Source: Cladorhizidae sp. MBARI D1340-BT2 (Eukaryota; Porifera; Demospongiae; Poecilosclerida; Cladorhizidae). Taken from it: a DNA stretch of 64,000 bases. The notes under the pieces were generated by a model. It ran no database searches, was not told the DNA's origin, and was given only the letters and a program-made list of their open reading frames with translations. Positions 13,401 through 25,600 of this stretch are shown here, in pieces. The stretch spans positions 33,611,189 through 33,675,188 of the forward strand of contig JAQNBH010000004.1 of NCBI GenBank assembly GCA_028752905.1, read 5' to 3'. Position numbers and translations under genes: made by a program. Every line of letters begins with the position of its first letter. The stretch's first letter is position 1.

Positions 13401-16400
13401 AAATGATTTTGACACTCCCCTCACTTGCTATGAACAGTGTAACCCTCAGAGTACGTCGGTGTGCATGCAGAATGTTCTATTTTTTGTAATTTCTTATGAC
13501 TTGTGGTCAAATATGCAGATGTATAGTCATGAGCAGGTTCTGCTCTTCTGAACACCACCTGTACATCTCTGTCCGTAACTATTAGTTTTCTGAGAGACAG
13601 GCACCTCCTAGTTCCAAGTTTCCTGCCTGGATAAGGAGGTTTCACTTGTGACCAAGCTAACGTGAATAACAAATCACAAACACATACTTACACACATCAT
13701 ATGTACACACACATTGCCATGAAGAAGGTCCGAGATATGGTGGCCAGATCCAGATAGTATAAAGAAGAGGCATATACTAAAGTGTGATAGACCTATAGGG
13801 AGCTCAGTGGCACACAGGGTTAAAACGACATTTTTGATTTGGCGTACAACAACAAAAACTGCAGCAAGAACTTTTTTATTTTCATTACTTATATTCTCTA
13901 TGCAGGTGTTTGCACAGCTGACATCTACCCTCCTAGCACATCTCCTCTGATGTGCCAGGTGATTAGTCGAAGGTGGACCTTCAATGCCACTCTAGGTTAT
14001 TGCAGAGAGTTTGGTTACCAGACATGTGGCCAGGAAGATGAAGGCTATAATGTGTTCTTAACCTCAGAGAGCTGCTTGGCTACCTGTGTTATCCCACCCA
14101 TAGTACCAAGTGAGAATCATATTTCCTAGCTATCAAATCTCTGCACTAGCAGTGAATTAAATATATATATATTTTTTCGTGGATCTCTAGAAAGGAATCT
14201 ATTTTATGTGAGAACTCACTCAAGAGGCACAGTACCAGTTGTGTGTGGTATTCAGCTGACTTCATTCTCTTATTCAACTTTTGATTCTTGTATGTGTTGT
14301 TTTTCTGGCACCACAATGGTTTCTAAAATAATAATAATAGCAATGACCTTCTCAATAATCAACTTGAAATTTACTCTCAATGATATGCCATAATAACATT
14401 ACAATAACCTTCTCAATAATCAACTTGAAATTGTAATCACTCGACATTTCGACTAGATGCTCTAGCCTGCATCAGAGATGCTAAAACTCACATGAGCTTG
14501 TTATATATATACCTGTAGCTAACTATGCACCATGTGATACAAACCACACCCTGGCACATGCGTCCAACTCATGAAGCAGATGTGGCAAAAATTAAAATAA
14601 AACCAAAACCAAAAAGAAAAAATAATAAAATACAAAAACATGCCTGACACAGACTACTATTACTCAAACAATGATGAATGTATTAATGAAATAAGACACA
14701 GAAAAATATGGTAGTCATGGTTTCAAGTTGAGGATCTTGAGAATAGCCACCTTGCATCCAGGTAAGTCCATTTCACAATCTCGATTGAACTGCTCACCCT
14801 TTGCTGCTGATGTGAATGCCTTCCAAGAGAATCTAGGCGAAATGTCAAGACTGGTGATTATAGAGGTCATTGTGATTAATATTCATGTGTTAACTGAGAG
14901 TTGGTTGAGAATAAATAAAAACGAATAAAAAAAAACTCATTATAGTTCTAGTTGTTGACAATGCATAAATAACAGGAGTAGACTATAAATGCTCTTATAA
15001 ATGCTCTTGCTCCCCAATGATGGGTATTCAACACTTGTCATTCATGGTAATACCAGAATACCTACAAATACAACTTATGAATTAGCAGTTTAAATAAAAA
15101 CCTATTTAGTCCCCCCACTATCCTAGTTTAAATTTTGCATTTTTTTTGCAGTCATGTAACCATATAGACTGGACTATATCTCATCAGAAAATGACTGGAT
15201 TGGAAAAGTGATAATGTAAAATACAGAGCAATGCTAGAGCTTTTAGATAAATTATTATTTTATTTACTTAGGACCAAAAGTGACCAAGTTAGACTGCTTT
15301 ATATGATGTCAATGCATGAAAATTACACTTTCATGGTAAATCAGTTTGATAAGTACAACATAAAACCACACTGGTTTCCTCTTATTTTTACAAAAAACTG
15401 TGGTTATGACTTTAGAGTTCCATAAATTCTGAAGACTTCACTCTATGAACTTGATATCTCAAAACTCTCTGTATGCTCTCTTTCTAATTAAACTAAAAAT
15501 GGTTGCATAGGCACAATCATACCCAAGCAGTAAATATTGGGGGCCTCAAAACCTGGCCCAAGTTTTCTGCATTATCCCTCCTAATTTGGAAAGTGCAAGC
15601 AGTTGAAATTAGTACCAGTAGAGGAAGTTCTACTCTATACGATGAGTTCTTCTCAAACATGTTGTACTATCAAAATCCTCAATTTTTTTTTTAATGATGT
15701 TAGAATGTCTGTGCATGTGTTGAAATTGCATGGTGCTCCCGGTTAGATATTTCATCCTGAATTTTGCATGCTCCAGTCCAAGAAACTAACCTGTTCTTAT
15801 ATTCCTCTCCCTAGCCGACTGTCCTCAAGGACTGGTGTTTTGTTCCATCACCCCTTGCATGGGCAAGACTTGTCCAGCTTATCCGAGGGCTGTTTGCAAG
15901 CCTAACTTCTGTGGTGGGTGTAAAGCTCACTTTTTTAACGACGGGGAAAACGTCACCGACATGTGCAATGATATAGAAGGAAGATGTGATGATGGATCAC
16001 TTCCTGTCCAGTGTTACTCTGATCCTTGCAGGGGCAAGACCTGTTCAGCTGTACCCAGTGCTAGGTGTGTGCCAGATTACTGCGGAGGGTGTAATTTCAA
16101 ATTTATCGATGGTGACGAGATGGATGTTACCAGCCTGTGTGAGCAAAGTAAGTTTAGTTGGCATTGTTGACTTTTTTGCATGTCATAATGATATATAGTT
16201 GGTATAAGAATTCTCCATTGAGGCAAGTAAATGCAAGCTTCATCACTCAGGGCCTCTTCTCATTATGTTTGCAACGCCTAACTGAAAGTGGGAACACCCG
16301 ATGTTTGAAAAAACAACTTTTTATCCACTGAGCATGTTCAAAAGGGAGAGAGATAATTAGATGCACAATGTGTCTAGTACAAAAATCAAAGCAAAGATAT

Positions 16401-16585
16401 TACCACCATTTGGATACTCTTCATGGGATGACCCTTTACCTAACCAGATGATGTATCTGTAATCGCAGTTATGCCACCCTAGAAGTTAGGACAATGTTTT
16501 AACCGCTGTATTTGGTTTATGGATGTTATGTGTAATGTGTGTGTATGTAATACATATATGATAAATCTGTTGCTACCAATCCCCC

Positions 16586-16632
<47 letters not shown>

Positions 16633-19600
16633 ACCCACACACACACATATACACACACACCACTTTAGTTGAACTCCCCATAGCCATTAAACAACTGGTA
16701 TGCCCAAACATCACCCCTGATCTACCCGGCATCTGCACCACAAACTGTGAGGGTGACAGTGACTGTGAGACTGGAGAGCTCTGCTGCTACAGGAGCTGTG
16801 GTAGAATGTGCACACCTGCAGAGTTTCTACCGTATTATCCCTCCTCCAATGACTGCCCATCTTCCACAATGAGTCGCCGGTCTGACATCTGCTCCCTCTC
16901 TGATGTATCTTGCATGAACAACTCTGACTGCAGTGGCAGTCAGCTATGCTGCAGGAACAGATGTGGCAGAACTTGTGAGAATGGTGTCAAAAGCTCCACT
17001 GCTTGCTATGCAGTGTCCCAGAACATCCTTGGTTTTACAAAGCTTATACGTTACTACACCCCTACTTGTCAGGAACAAGGGACCTATACGTCCATTCAGT
17101 GCCATGCCTCGACAGGGTTTTGTTGGTGCGTGGATATCAGTACTGGTGAGGCCGTGTCTTCATATTATCCCAGTGGAGTAACTCCCAATTGCTCAGGTGC
17201 TGGACAGAATCCAGGTAGGGTGTCCATACATGCTACCTTAGTTTTTGTGCATAATAAAACCAGGCACCGTAAACCTGGAATTTTTGTTGCTAGTAAGCTT
17301 TCATGGTTTTAATAACCTATGGGGAAAAAAATAAATAAAACACACAAACCTTCTCCCCCCCCCCCCAGAATAGAAAATTGCTGAATAAAAAGAGAGAGAG
17401 ATGGTATGCAGAGGCAGGATTTTGAAAGGGAAGAGGGTGGTTGTGAATGACATAGCCTAGTATTGCAGGCGAGACTCTTTACCAAATTACTAGGCTCAGC
17501 CTAGTAATTGAGTAAGAATCTGGCTGACGTGGCTTGACACTGGTATGCAAGAAAAGGTGGTGTGACTGGCATGGAAATAAGGCCATAGTTGGATTGTGTG
17601 CTGTTGTATTCCAAGGCTAAAAGAATGTCATAATTCAAAACCAAAAGAAAAGGGTGGAGGGTTTCCAGCACAAGTAAAGTGATGAAGGTAGCTACTGTTG
17701 GACCGTATGCACACTGTTGATGGATGAGAAGAGAAGCTAGCTTTAAGAAGAAAACTGGATGGCCTTGCAATCTATACTTGTTTCTTTTTTGAACTGATGT
17801 ACTAAATAGTCTGAGAAATCGGCCCCAGTGGTTAGAATGCACCATTTCTAATAGAGTGTAAACATGAGAACCTCTTGTTAAAAAGGGAAAATCTCAATGA
17901 ACTCTCGGTTGACATGATAACATTACATACCTTCTCAATAATCAACTTGAAATTGTATACTCTCGATGTTTCAATTAGATGCTAAAACTTGAGTGAGCCT
18001 GCTAAACTGGTAGCTAGCTATTCACAATCTGCTACAAAACTACACTTTGGCACAAGCATCTAGCATGAATAGGATGCGAAAAAAATAATACAATAATATA
18101 ATAATAATAATAACAATAATAAAACAACAACAACAACAATAATAAATAAAATAATAGAAAAAAACAAAAAACAAAAAAAAACAAAGAAGAAAATATATTA
18201 AATAATAATAAAGAAAGAAATTATAAACATATTGTCTCTTCCTCCTTTTTGGCGTCAGCTTCTCATATCATTCACCAGATTATTCCCGACTATCTAGGTG
18301 ATTTCATCTACCCTGCATTTGATGATGGTTTGAATATTTAGAGTCAAGGTTACAGTTGTGAGCCACATCTGTTCCCAGGTCTTCCCAACAGCCTGGGATG
18401 GTCACCATATTCAGGCCTCTTTTGATTCCCTCCTGAACTCGACTGTGGATTCTACTACCCAGGTCGTATTCAGGCTGCAGCTAGGGAAGGATTCAGCAGC
18501 TTGGATCCATGCCCTCCCCATGTCATCTTTAGGCTTCCAAATGGATGATGATGTGATCAGGGTGTTGCTTTTGGGTGTTCCTCTCCGTCTTCACAGTTGT
18601 CTGCAGCCCCAGATCAGTTTGTCACTCATGTTCTCCGTTATCGGAAGAGTCAAGGTCTTTTTTCGAGGCATTCAGCTATGAATGACATTGTTCACAGATC
18701 TCTTGCTTCAATAAATATTCCTTCTCACCTGGAACCTTCAGGTATTTCTCGCTTGGATGGAAAACAGCCTGATGGGGCTTCTACTGTCCTGGAAGAAAGG
18801 CCATATTCTTGGTGGGATGCTACCTGTATTGGCCCTTCCTATGCCAATCTACTGTCTGAAGATCCTGGTGTAGTGGCAAACAGAGCTGAGTCCTTGAAGA
18901 TGTCTGAAGATCCTGGTGTAGTGGCAAACAGAGCTGAGTCCTTGAAGATGGATGCTACCCATTTTTGTTCAAATTGGGATACAAACCACTGGAGTGTTGG
19001 AATGTTCCTTTGAGAGTTGGGACACCGTCTCAAGGTAAAATTTGACAAACCACATTCGCAGCATTTTCTCCTTCAGAAAATGTCCATTGCTATCCAGCAT
19101 GGAAACACTGCAGTTGTAAGTAAGTCTATTTACAAATAATAATTGTTTATTAATTTTTTGTCATGTTTTGTTTTGTTTCCCTTTATCTAATTAATTTTAA
19201 TTATCTAAAAAAAAGGAGAAAGAAGAAAAACAAATAATAATAAATGCAACAAGAAATTAATTAAAAAACAAATAAAATAATAACTAAAAAAAAAAAAAAA
19301 AAAAAAAAAACATCAATAAAATAAATAAACAAATGAAGAAATCACAATAAATAAATATAACAATAAACTATAACGATAAATAAATATAACAATAAATAAA
19401 TATAACAATAAATAAATATAACAATAAATAAAATTAATATAACAATAAATAAATAATTATAACAATAAATAAATAAAACACGAATATACAAATAAGAACA
19501 AATAAAAAAACAATTAAAAAACAACAACAACAACAATACCAATAATGTGGATATTGCCGTTGTTATTTCTCCCATCTTTTCCATGTTACGATTCACCTTG

Positions 19601-22600
19601 CTTTCCTGTGCCTTGGTAGGATTCTTCTTCAGTATTCCATATATTTTGGATTCCTGCATTCCTGAGCTTTGAAATGTAACTGTCTTTCGTCATCAGAACT
19701 GTTATCTTCCCCTTGTCTGCTGGTAAGATCATGAGCTCTTCCATCTTCCTCAATTCTCCAAGGGCCTTTCTCTGTTTCTTTAAGGTGTTCAGAGCAATTC
19801 CTGGTAAGCACAGGTTTCCTCAGCAGAATGGCTTAACAGCTGCAAAGACCAAGAAAGAGCCGTCGATGATGGCCGTCAATTATTTTCATATTGTTCACCA
19901 TTAAACTGGAAGACTGTTCTATACCAGTTCAGCACTTACCTTGTCTTGTGCAGATAAGAAACATCCAGTGTTAGCATATATTTTTCCTATCTTTTAATTC
20001 ATGTTGTGAATGATGTTTGATTTGTCCATGTATACTTCTATGGTGTTAGTCAGTTACTTGTGCTATGCCAGAATTAGCACAGATAATAGGTATTCCCATA
20101 ATGGCAGTTGTTATCTTCAGTAGTGCTCTGTCCATTGGCTTGTTAATTATTAACCCTATGCACTTTTGTCGGCAACTTACATGCAATCACTTTTGAAATG
20201 GTCCATTATTCTGCAGGTTGCAATTATAATGACAGGACATATATATGTGACTGGTGAATCATTTACTTCTATTGATCGCTGCAACACATGGTGAGAATAC
20301 CGGAATTATGGGTATAAATATATTTAAAATTTGTATAAGCACGTAATTATGTGCCATGGAAAAAATAATCTCAATCTGCTGTGACTCACAAATAGGAAAA
20401 TGGAATGTGATGCTACAATACAAACTGTCACATATTTAGAATAATATGTTCAGCCACGGATGAGGTTAGGTAAATCCTAAAGAACTACTTCTCAGCATTG
20501 CCCAAAGAGAGTCCTCTGGTATCGACTTGGAATCCAAGCCAGCTACCAAAATCCAAAGTGGTGAATATAGATGGAAGGCCACGGAAAGTTGGTGCAGTTC
20601 TTTCCCTAGCAGCAGTGGCTACAGTGGCTACAGTGGTAGATTCGAACTCTGACACGGATGCTGACCTTTGATGAAGCAAGCAGGAACAGAATGTTACAGA
20701 AGAGAATCTAACTAGAGTAGAGTAAGCTACACTAGATCTGTCATCAAGATTGTCGCATTATGAAGCCATTATATCTATTTAACTAATTTGAGGAGTTCGT
20801 ATACTATGGTACGCATGGTAGCCTCTAACTATTGAAGTAAAAAAGGGCGAGGCTCGTGGAGTAAGCAACAACCACATTTTTATTTATGATGGTAGAACAG
20901 AAAGGTGTGATAGACAAATGGAAATGCAAATACAGAATTTACAGACATCATCAAAGACACATCATTAGAAACTGTGATTAATTAATGAATTCTGATATTT
21001 AGAAGGATGTATAATTGGAGCTAAAAAGTACGGCATACACCATATTTCCTCAATCGCTTTGTGTCCTTGATCAGTTTGTGCCCTCGAATAGTTCACTCCC
21101 TAACTCCAATTTTAAGTTAATTAGCTGCACCATCGAATTGTTCACACACATAATTATACCAGTGCTTGTGTGGTCTTGGATTTCATGTACAGCTCCAGTT
21201 AAATCATGGCAGATGAACTTTTCATCTCAGCAGCATCTACAAGTAACAAATCCTATGATGCAGAGGCCATCACCACTGGCACCGTTTGCCTCAATAATAC
21301 TGATTACGGTGGAGATGATCCCTTCTCCAGCACCAGCGAGGAAGAGTTTAAGGAGATCCTATAACAGGATGAAGCTGTTATAGAGGATGACTAACTGCTT
21401 AATAAACTTGCTAATAATAGCTCAGGTATCTTTGTTTTTCACATTACTTTGCTCCAATAAGTGCCAATAGGCTATACTTCTCAATAGTCTTGTCAACTGT
21501 AACAGGATGCACTCTATAGGCTAATGCCAATACTTGGTGCCTGCCCCATTCAGAAAAAATTTCTTCTGAAGGACATCCATGCCCCTTTCACTAAGTTCGT
21601 GTCCATGTTCAGTGAAATAAGGTGCCCACTCGATCAGTTTGTGCCCTTGCATAATCCATGCAGGTTCTAGGTGGTCCAGACTGTGTGTGTTCCATTTGCG
21701 GAAATATGTGTACTGCATATCAATTGTGAGTGGGTTTGTCAAAAAGAGGTTTGATTATTGAATGCCTTATACCTATAATAGCTGAGATTAACAACAAATC
21801 ATTATCGAATATTTGTGTTTTAATCAGCTCCTGTATGTGTGTTTCTTGTTTGTTTGTTTTGGGTCAACAAATGCTTTTGATTTTCATCAGGTGTGAATAA
21901 GAAATACCGAGACAGACCGAGAGCTAATGAAATGACAAGTCTTTGGAACGACTTATATTCCTTGCTCTGGAGATGCTTGCATATTTCTGCCAGAGCTTTG
22001 CCTAGCTATGAAGACAATGTGTTTGTGTGCGTGTGTGGCTTACCAAGGAAAATCTGGGCCAGTTGTTTCTAATGGCAAGGATGCTGTGACCTCTCAGTAT
22101 CTACCTTATTGCCATATGCAGTGTGTATGCAACATCACTAAGCTTATGTGTGAATAGAATTTGAGGGGGAATGTGCAAGAAAATCTTTGTAGATGAACAG
22201 AGCAAGTTTTTAATGGTCTCGAGGGAAGCTTGAACACTGACTATGTTTTTATTCTGACTTGTAGTTTCTGCTCAAAAAATGGAGTAGTTGCCTGTACCCT
22301 ACGTGCGTGTGGACCCGACGTCTGCTCCCTCGAACCTGTCACAGGGTTATGCGAAGCTTATATCCCATCCTACCATTATAATATGACCTCCGGGAAGTGT
22401 GAACAATTCATATATGGAGGCTGTGGCGGCAACGGAAACAAGTTTACGACTATTAGTGCCTGTCTACAAGCATGTGATCCAAGAAGTGAGTTAACTTGAT
22501 GTTGATGATGACAGTGGTTGATGGTGGGTGATGCGACGATGATGGTGATGACAATTATGGTGATGATGGTTAAAGGTGATGATTGTGAAGGTGGTGATGG

Positions 22601-25600
22601 TGAAGGTGGTGATGGTGTTATGAAGGTTGCCGCCATGGTTTGAACTGCTAATATTAGTTTCAGCCTGTCCGCTGCTTCTCTGTCCGCAATGAGTGTTCAC
22701 AGAGCAGAACCAGGGGGGGGGGGGGGGGGGGTGGGGGGGGACCAGGGGGATAGGTTAGCACTTGTGGTGGACTTCTATCTATAAAGTGATGTATCAGCCT
22801 GTCACAAGCACTGACCAAAAGGCGGTCCTTTAGGCCAGCCACTAAGTCTCGTCTCATCCTAAACCAAATGTGTATGTCTTATCTCTGAACTTTATACTTG
22901 CAAGTTCATTATTAGCACAAGAAAATGTTTTAGTCAATAGATGGTAGCAGTTTCTGCTGGCTAGAGTTGCAAAAAAGGCAATGTCTAAAATACAGTCATC
23001 TCATTTGCACGTGTTTGCTAGTGCTTATTATCCACCACTGTATGTGCTAATCGATGTAACCTTAATTGGAAGTTAGCACAGGTAGGGATAATATAGCAGC
23101 ATGCTTATTCATTGCAAGCTGGACCAGCCATGGTAGGGAGAATATAGCAACAGCCTTATGCTAGCTACATCATGTAGGATATAGCAGCAGACCTATTCAT
23201 TAGAAGCTTGCTAGACCAGTTATAGATAGGGAGAATACAGCAGAAGATTTATTCATTTATACCAAATGACCACTTGTGGCCCTCTGGTTTGGTGCTGCAG
23301 AACAAGATGCACGTGCTTGATTAATCTCCAACTCAACAATTTATAGAATCAGGGATATCTTTACTTCATTTGTATATTATTGCAGATGCATGTCTCAAGC
23401 AGAAGGATACAGGCCCTTGTGGGGCAAGCATGCCACGTTTCTTCTTTAATAACTCTACAAACATGTGCGAGAGATTTATCTACGGTGGATGTTTGGGAAA
23501 TGATAACAGGTTTAGCAGCTTTCAAGAATGCTCTGCAACCTGTGCTCCCGACAGTAAGTAACAGTGCCTACATGTGTGCTCTGGGCATGTATTCAGTCTT
23601 GTTGGTAGGAGAATCTGTTAGGAAACATTTATGATCGTAAGACGGTCAGAGCCTATGTGTCTAGCCTGGTTCATAATGTAGGGTGGTGAGGTGCTGGGAG
23701 TTGGGAGAAGAGGATGGGAAGGAGGGGCGTTGGAGTGCAACGGAGTGGTGTGGGGAGGAGAGTGAGAAGGAGTGCTTGAAGTGGTGTGGGAGGAAGGGGG
23801 GGATCTGCGATGAGAAGTTAAAATAAGAAAAGTAATTTAGACACTTTTTACACCACTTAGCCGTAATTAATTAATCAATAGCTGAGAGCTGCTGTATCCT
23901 TTAGTGCCACTCAGCCAGCCTACACTGAGTCTGCCTTTTAAGTTTGTCTTGCAGTCTTCTTCAAGTATTGTTTAAAATATCTTACGAGTGATTTATTAAA
24001 AATGTTCCCTCCCCCCCCCCTCTTTTCTGTACAGCGGAAAATATCAGATGTCCGGTAAGTCCTATATTGATACTTTTCCAAGTACATTATGGAAATATGC
24101 TGATATATACCATTGCATAATTCTATGTTGCTTTTCAGAGTACGACAGCTTGCACCCTCCGAGGTTGTACAGGTGGTTATGAACTTGTAAGGGATGATCA
24201 GTTCTGCTGTCCCTACTGCAGACCAACTGGTAAGCAAGCACCAATAGGGCTATTGTCAGCATTGTTGTAGGATGATTGAGGGTTGGGATTGGTTTTCATG
24301 CTTGCAGTTGAGCAGGTCAGTTATGCGCAAAGTTTGAGGAAATTTGAACAAAGTCACTTTTCAACTTTATGCGCCATGCTTCCCCCCTTTTGTTCAGCAT
24401 TGATTCAGAATGTTCTATCGGCACAGTTAGTTTAACTTGTATCATCAGAAAGCATGAATAACATGATAACTTACACTGTTGCGTTGTGTGTGTGTAAGGT
24501 ATTTGCTGAAATAATGGGTAACCCGATGTCTCAGCAGCTTTGTTATCATCTATCGCTGTAAGACATTCCACTATTCATGGTTTGTATGTGGATTGCTTTG
24601 TTGTGATCCATGGTGAGGTCATTGTAATCTATGGCGAGGTCATTGTAATCTATGGCGACGTCATTGTAATCTATGGTGAGGTCATTGTAATCTATGGTGA
24701 GGTCATTGTAATCTATGGTGAGAATGAGGGAGGGAGGGAACTCAAGCTTAGTAATTCCTCTATTTATCCCATTTCCCCCCCCCTTCCCCTTTCCTATTGT
24801 GGCTCTCTCAGGACGCAGATGTACGAGTGATGAGCACAAATGTTCTGATGGGCAATGTATCAATGGTGACTTTATTTGTGATGTCCTGAGAGATTGCTCA
24901 GATGGAGGAGATGAACGAGGCTGTACCCAAGGTATTGAGTACAAGCAGTGACACAAGAGTAACATTTTATCTTCCGAATGAGATCTCATTTGACATAGTA
25001 GGATTATAACGACTTTCTCGGTAATGTCCACTTCAATGTGTTCACTCGACATTTTAGGAAGCTGTAGCCGTTGTCAGGCTGGTGATGATTAAGTCAAAAC
25101 ATCGAGTGTATACATTTAAGTTGATTATCAAGAAAACCACTGTAACTTTATATCTTATTTTTGTGGATTGTTCAACTTTTTAAAAGCATAACAAAAGCTT
25201 TCTATTGCTCCTCTTCCTGCCTTTCCAGAGTGCGAGTTCAGGTGTTCTGATGGCTCATGCATCCCGAGGTCCAGAGTCTGCGACACCATCTTGGACTGCC
25301 GAGATGGCAGTAATGTCAGGAACTGCACCGCCACCTTCTCCGACGTCTACTACCTCACCTTCAGAGACATTCCTCTCACCTGTCCTGATGTGGGAGACAC
25401 ATTTGGCATGAGCATCAGAAACTGCCAGAGCAGCTCCAAGTGTGCGGATAGCGAGGAGTGCTGCGTCAATAGTTGGGGTGCAAAGACGTGCATGCCTGGT
25501 GTACGACCCACATCTCTTTGTCCGAGCATTCGGGGACATAGTGAGGCAAGGGGACTTCTAGGTCGATTCTCCCCAATGTGTCAGTCTGACGGCAGTTTCC

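Noticed and set aside
24546..25052. A 168-codon minus-strand frame opposite exon 14
   Set aside because: It is a shadow of the LDLa exon and the 21-bp minisatellite, which stays open on both strands.
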